Source: Corynebacterium afermentans subsp. afermentans
GTDB taxonomy: Bacteria; Actinomycetota; Actinomycetes; Mycobacteriales; Mycobacteriaceae
Direction of reading: 5' to 3'
Assembly (NCBI RefSeq): GCF_030408355.1
Contig: NZ_CP046606.1
Coordinates: forward strand, 1,674,001 to 1,738,000
Length of the DNA stretch: 64,000 nucleotides
Below are positions 62,442-64,000 of this stretch, piece after piece (within the stretch, counting starts at the first letter, position 1; each line of letters starts with the position of its first letter). The notes below the pieces were generated by a model that did not search any database, had not been told where the DNA came from, and saw only the letters and a program-made list of their open reading frames with translations. The translations under genes were made by a program, and so were the position numbers.

Positions 62442-63695
62442 CTAGAAGTACCCCTCGAAGGCGGCGGCCTTCTTCGCGGTGCGCTCCAGGCGCGACTCGG
62501 TCATGGACGCGATCTGGTCCACGATCACCCGCTCGCGCTCCAGGTCCGTCTCGGCGGCGTTGAACCACGCCTGGAACATCGTGTCCAGGGTGCCCGGCGC
62601 GCCGGCGCGCAGGTACTCGTGGACGCGGTAGATGCGGTCGCGCTGCCGGTCCTGGCGCGCCTGGTGCGACGGCTGGTCCATGACGTAGAGCACCGCGACT
62701 GTCTTGAGCAGGCGGACCTCCGCCTCCACGTCCGGCGGGACCACGAGGCGCCCGTGCTGGCGGCCCAGGGTGATTCCGTCGTTGCCGCCAAGCGTGGCAC
62801 GCGTGACGGCGCCGACGTAGCGGCCCACCAGCTGCGACGTCAACGACTTCAACCCCGTCCACGCGCCGAGGGAGTAGTCGAACTCGCTGGCGGCGGCGAT
62901 GGCGGGTAGGGAGCGCAGGCGGTCGGCGGCGTCGACAAGCGAGTCCGCATCCCCGCCGAACGCCGCCGCGCCCTTCTCGGCCAAAGCTGCCAGCTCCACG
63001 AAGTCCCACAGCACGCGCAGCGACACGCGCCCGGAGACGATGCCGTCCTCGACGTCGTGGACGGAGTAGGCGATGTCGTCGGAAAAGTCCATCACTTGCG
63101 CCTCCATCGGCGGCGCCCCATCGACGTGCCCCTCGCGCACCCACTCCAGCACCGACGCGTCCTCGTCGTAGGCCGAGTACTTGCGGTTCACAGAACCGTC
63201 CGCGTTCGTGCGGGTGACCGGATATTTCACGGCCGCGTCTAACGATGCGCGGGTGAGGTTGAGGCCCAATGACGTGCCGTCGATAAGCACTTTGGGCTCC
63301 AGGCGCGCAAGGATCCGCAACGTCTGCGCGTTGCCCTCGAAGCCGCACGGCGCGACCTCGTTGAGCGCGACCTCGCCGTTGTGGCCGTACGGCGGGTGCC
63401 CGATGTCGTGGGTCAGCCCCGCCATCTCGCACAGGTCGGGGCTTAAGCCCATGCCTTCGCCGATGCCGCGCGAGATCTGCGCGACCTCCAGCGAGTGCGT
63501 CAGGCGTGTGCGCGGGGTGTCGCCATCGCGGGGGCCGACCACCTGTGTTTTGTCCGCCAGGCGCCGCAGCGCCGCGGAATGCAGCACGCGAGCGCGGTCG
63601 CGGGCGAAATCCCCGCGCGAATCCGGGGCGAGTTGCGCGCCCTTCGGCGCCTCGTCGGCGCGGCGCAGCGTATCGGCGGCGTTGTAAACGTACAC
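62442..63695 (-). CDS. dgt: Deoxyguanosinetriphosphate triphosphohydrolase-like protein
   Basis: The 417-residue HD-domain enzyme starts at GTG 63695. Metal ligands are seen as TRLTHSLEVAQISRGIG (His67), AGLTHDIGHPPYGHNGE (His96, Asp97) and MDFSDDIAYSVHDVED further on. It cleaves dGTP or other dNTPs to the nucleoside and triphosphate. In mycobacteria dgt is next to dnaG; here they are separated by 5.7 kb of inserted genes. The TPM-domain gene diverges from it, as in mycobacteria. Confidence 0.95.
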   Translation of the reverse strand: MYVYNAADTLRRADEAPKGAQLAPDSRGDFARDRARVLHSAALRRLADKTQVVGPRDGDTPRTRLTHSLEVAQISRGIGEGMGLSPDLCEMAGLTHDIGHPPYGHNGEVALNEVAPCGFEGNAQTLRILARLEPKVLIDGTSLGLNLTRASLDAAVKYPVTRTNADGSVNRKYSAYDEDASVLEWVREGHVDGAPPMEAQVMDFSDDIAYSVHDVEDGIVSGRVSLRVLWDFVELAALAEKGAAAFGGDADSLVDAADRLRSLPAIAAASEFDYSLGAWTGLKSLTSQLVGRYVGAVTRATLGGNDGITLGRQHGRLVVPPDVEAEVRLLKTVAVLYVMDQPSHQARQDRQRDRIYRVHEYLRAGAPGTLDTMFQAWFNAAETDLERERVIVDQIASMTESRLERTAKKAAAFEGYF

Positions 63696-63715
63696 GTCGC
63701 GCTACCCTAGTCGGC

Positions 63716-64000
63716 ATGACTAGCCGTTACTTGCGCATCCTCGCCGTGTCCGGTGGCCTTTTTGTCGCCACCGCACCCGCACTCAGCTTTGCGACGGAAG
63801 CTCCGCCCGCCCAACTGGTAGCCCAGGCCACCGCCACCAAGGCGTCGCTCGAGCCAGGCCGGCTCACGCAACCGGTGACCGACGACGCCGCTGTGCTCTC
63901 GCCTGCCGAGCTCTCCGAGATCGAGGCGGCGATCCAGCAGGTGAGCCAAACCCAGGGCAAGTCCGTGCGCGTAGTGTTTTTGCGCTCGTTCGGGCAGTAC
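63716..64000 (+). CDS. TPM-domain (YgcG-like) exported protein, C-terminus cut off
   Basis: The frame starts at ATG 63716 and runs off the window with 95 codons. It has a signal peptide (LRILAVSGGLFVATAPALSF) and the TPM-domain opening VTDDAAVLSPAELSEIEAAI, followed by KSVRVVFLRSF. TPM-domain proteins are membrane-attached and of uncertain role (possible acid phosphatase or photosystem-repair-like fold). Position beside dgt matches mycobacterial Rv2345. Confidence 0.85.
   Translation, partial: MTSRYLRILAVSGGLFVATAPALSFATEAPPAQLVAQATATKASLEPGRLTQPVTDDAAVLSPAELSEIEAAIQQVSQTQGKSVRVVFLRSFGQY

Noticed and set aside
61867..63717. 616-codon minus-strand frame across arsA and dgt
   Set aside because: It overlaps dgt in another frame, is Arg/Gly-rich and has no motif.

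Overview
The window looks like a chromosomal segment of a Corynebacterium (high-GC actinobacterium). The evidence is gene order shared with mycobacteria and corynebacteria (mazG-lpqU-eno-ftsB-DUF501-ppx, and dnaG/dgt/TPM-domain gene), an IS1249-type insertion sequence typical of the genus, and a small protein ending in Cys-Cys of the cory-CC-star type. Most genes are on the minus strand. I ran no searches; all family calls come from reading motifs and architecture.

Layout. 1-6.2 kb: YdcZ-type permease (cut by the window edge), two tandem TRIC-like channels, an overlapping nucleoside hydrolase/MFS pair and a serine hydrolase. 6.6-9.9 kb: two envelope proteins and an AbgT-type transporter. 10-15 kb: defence and stress block with a RloA/RloB (AbiL-like) pair, two HTH-ImmA/IrrE proteases and a PIN toxin gene broken by an in-frame TGA. 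15.2-18.9 kb: surface and membrane proteins, a paralogue relic, tRNA-Asn and a complete IS with 8-bp target duplication. 19-21.3 kb: oxidoreductase, a broken DJ-1/PfpI gene and an ornithine-cyclodeaminase-like gene.

21.3-44.3 kb is a large surface-polysaccharide locus: epimerase, galU, ugd, wecC and wecB for activated sugars (UDP-glucose, UDP-GlcA, UDP-ManNAc, UDP-ManNAcA are the expected precursors), several glycosyltransferases, a TagGH/Wzm-Wzt-like ABC exporter, a heparinase II/III-like lyase, a PP-loop ATPase and several proteins I cannot assign. Much of it is visibly poorer in GC than the flanks, while ugd is GC-rich, so the locus looks mosaic. tRNA-Ile(CAT) sits inside it.

44.4-54.4 kb is core: ppx, DUF501, ftsB, eno, a lytic transglycosylase and mazG. 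An AbiE toxin-antitoxin pair with a clear operator and a SWIM zinc-finger protein are inserted between eno and ftsB. 54.7-64 kb has dnaG, an RNase Sa-like lipoprotein with its barstar partner, a Phd/mini-RelE pair, a DUF559 nuclease-like protein, the cstA/CC-star/ArsA trio, dgt and the start of a TPM-domain protein.

Across both flanks, but not in the 29-44 kb polysaccharide section, an octamer TATCGACG recurs at least 24 times where about two are expected, sometimes as part of a 21-28 bp repeat. Its orientation bias flips between the left and right halves. A separate ~75-bp palindromic repeat occurs three times.
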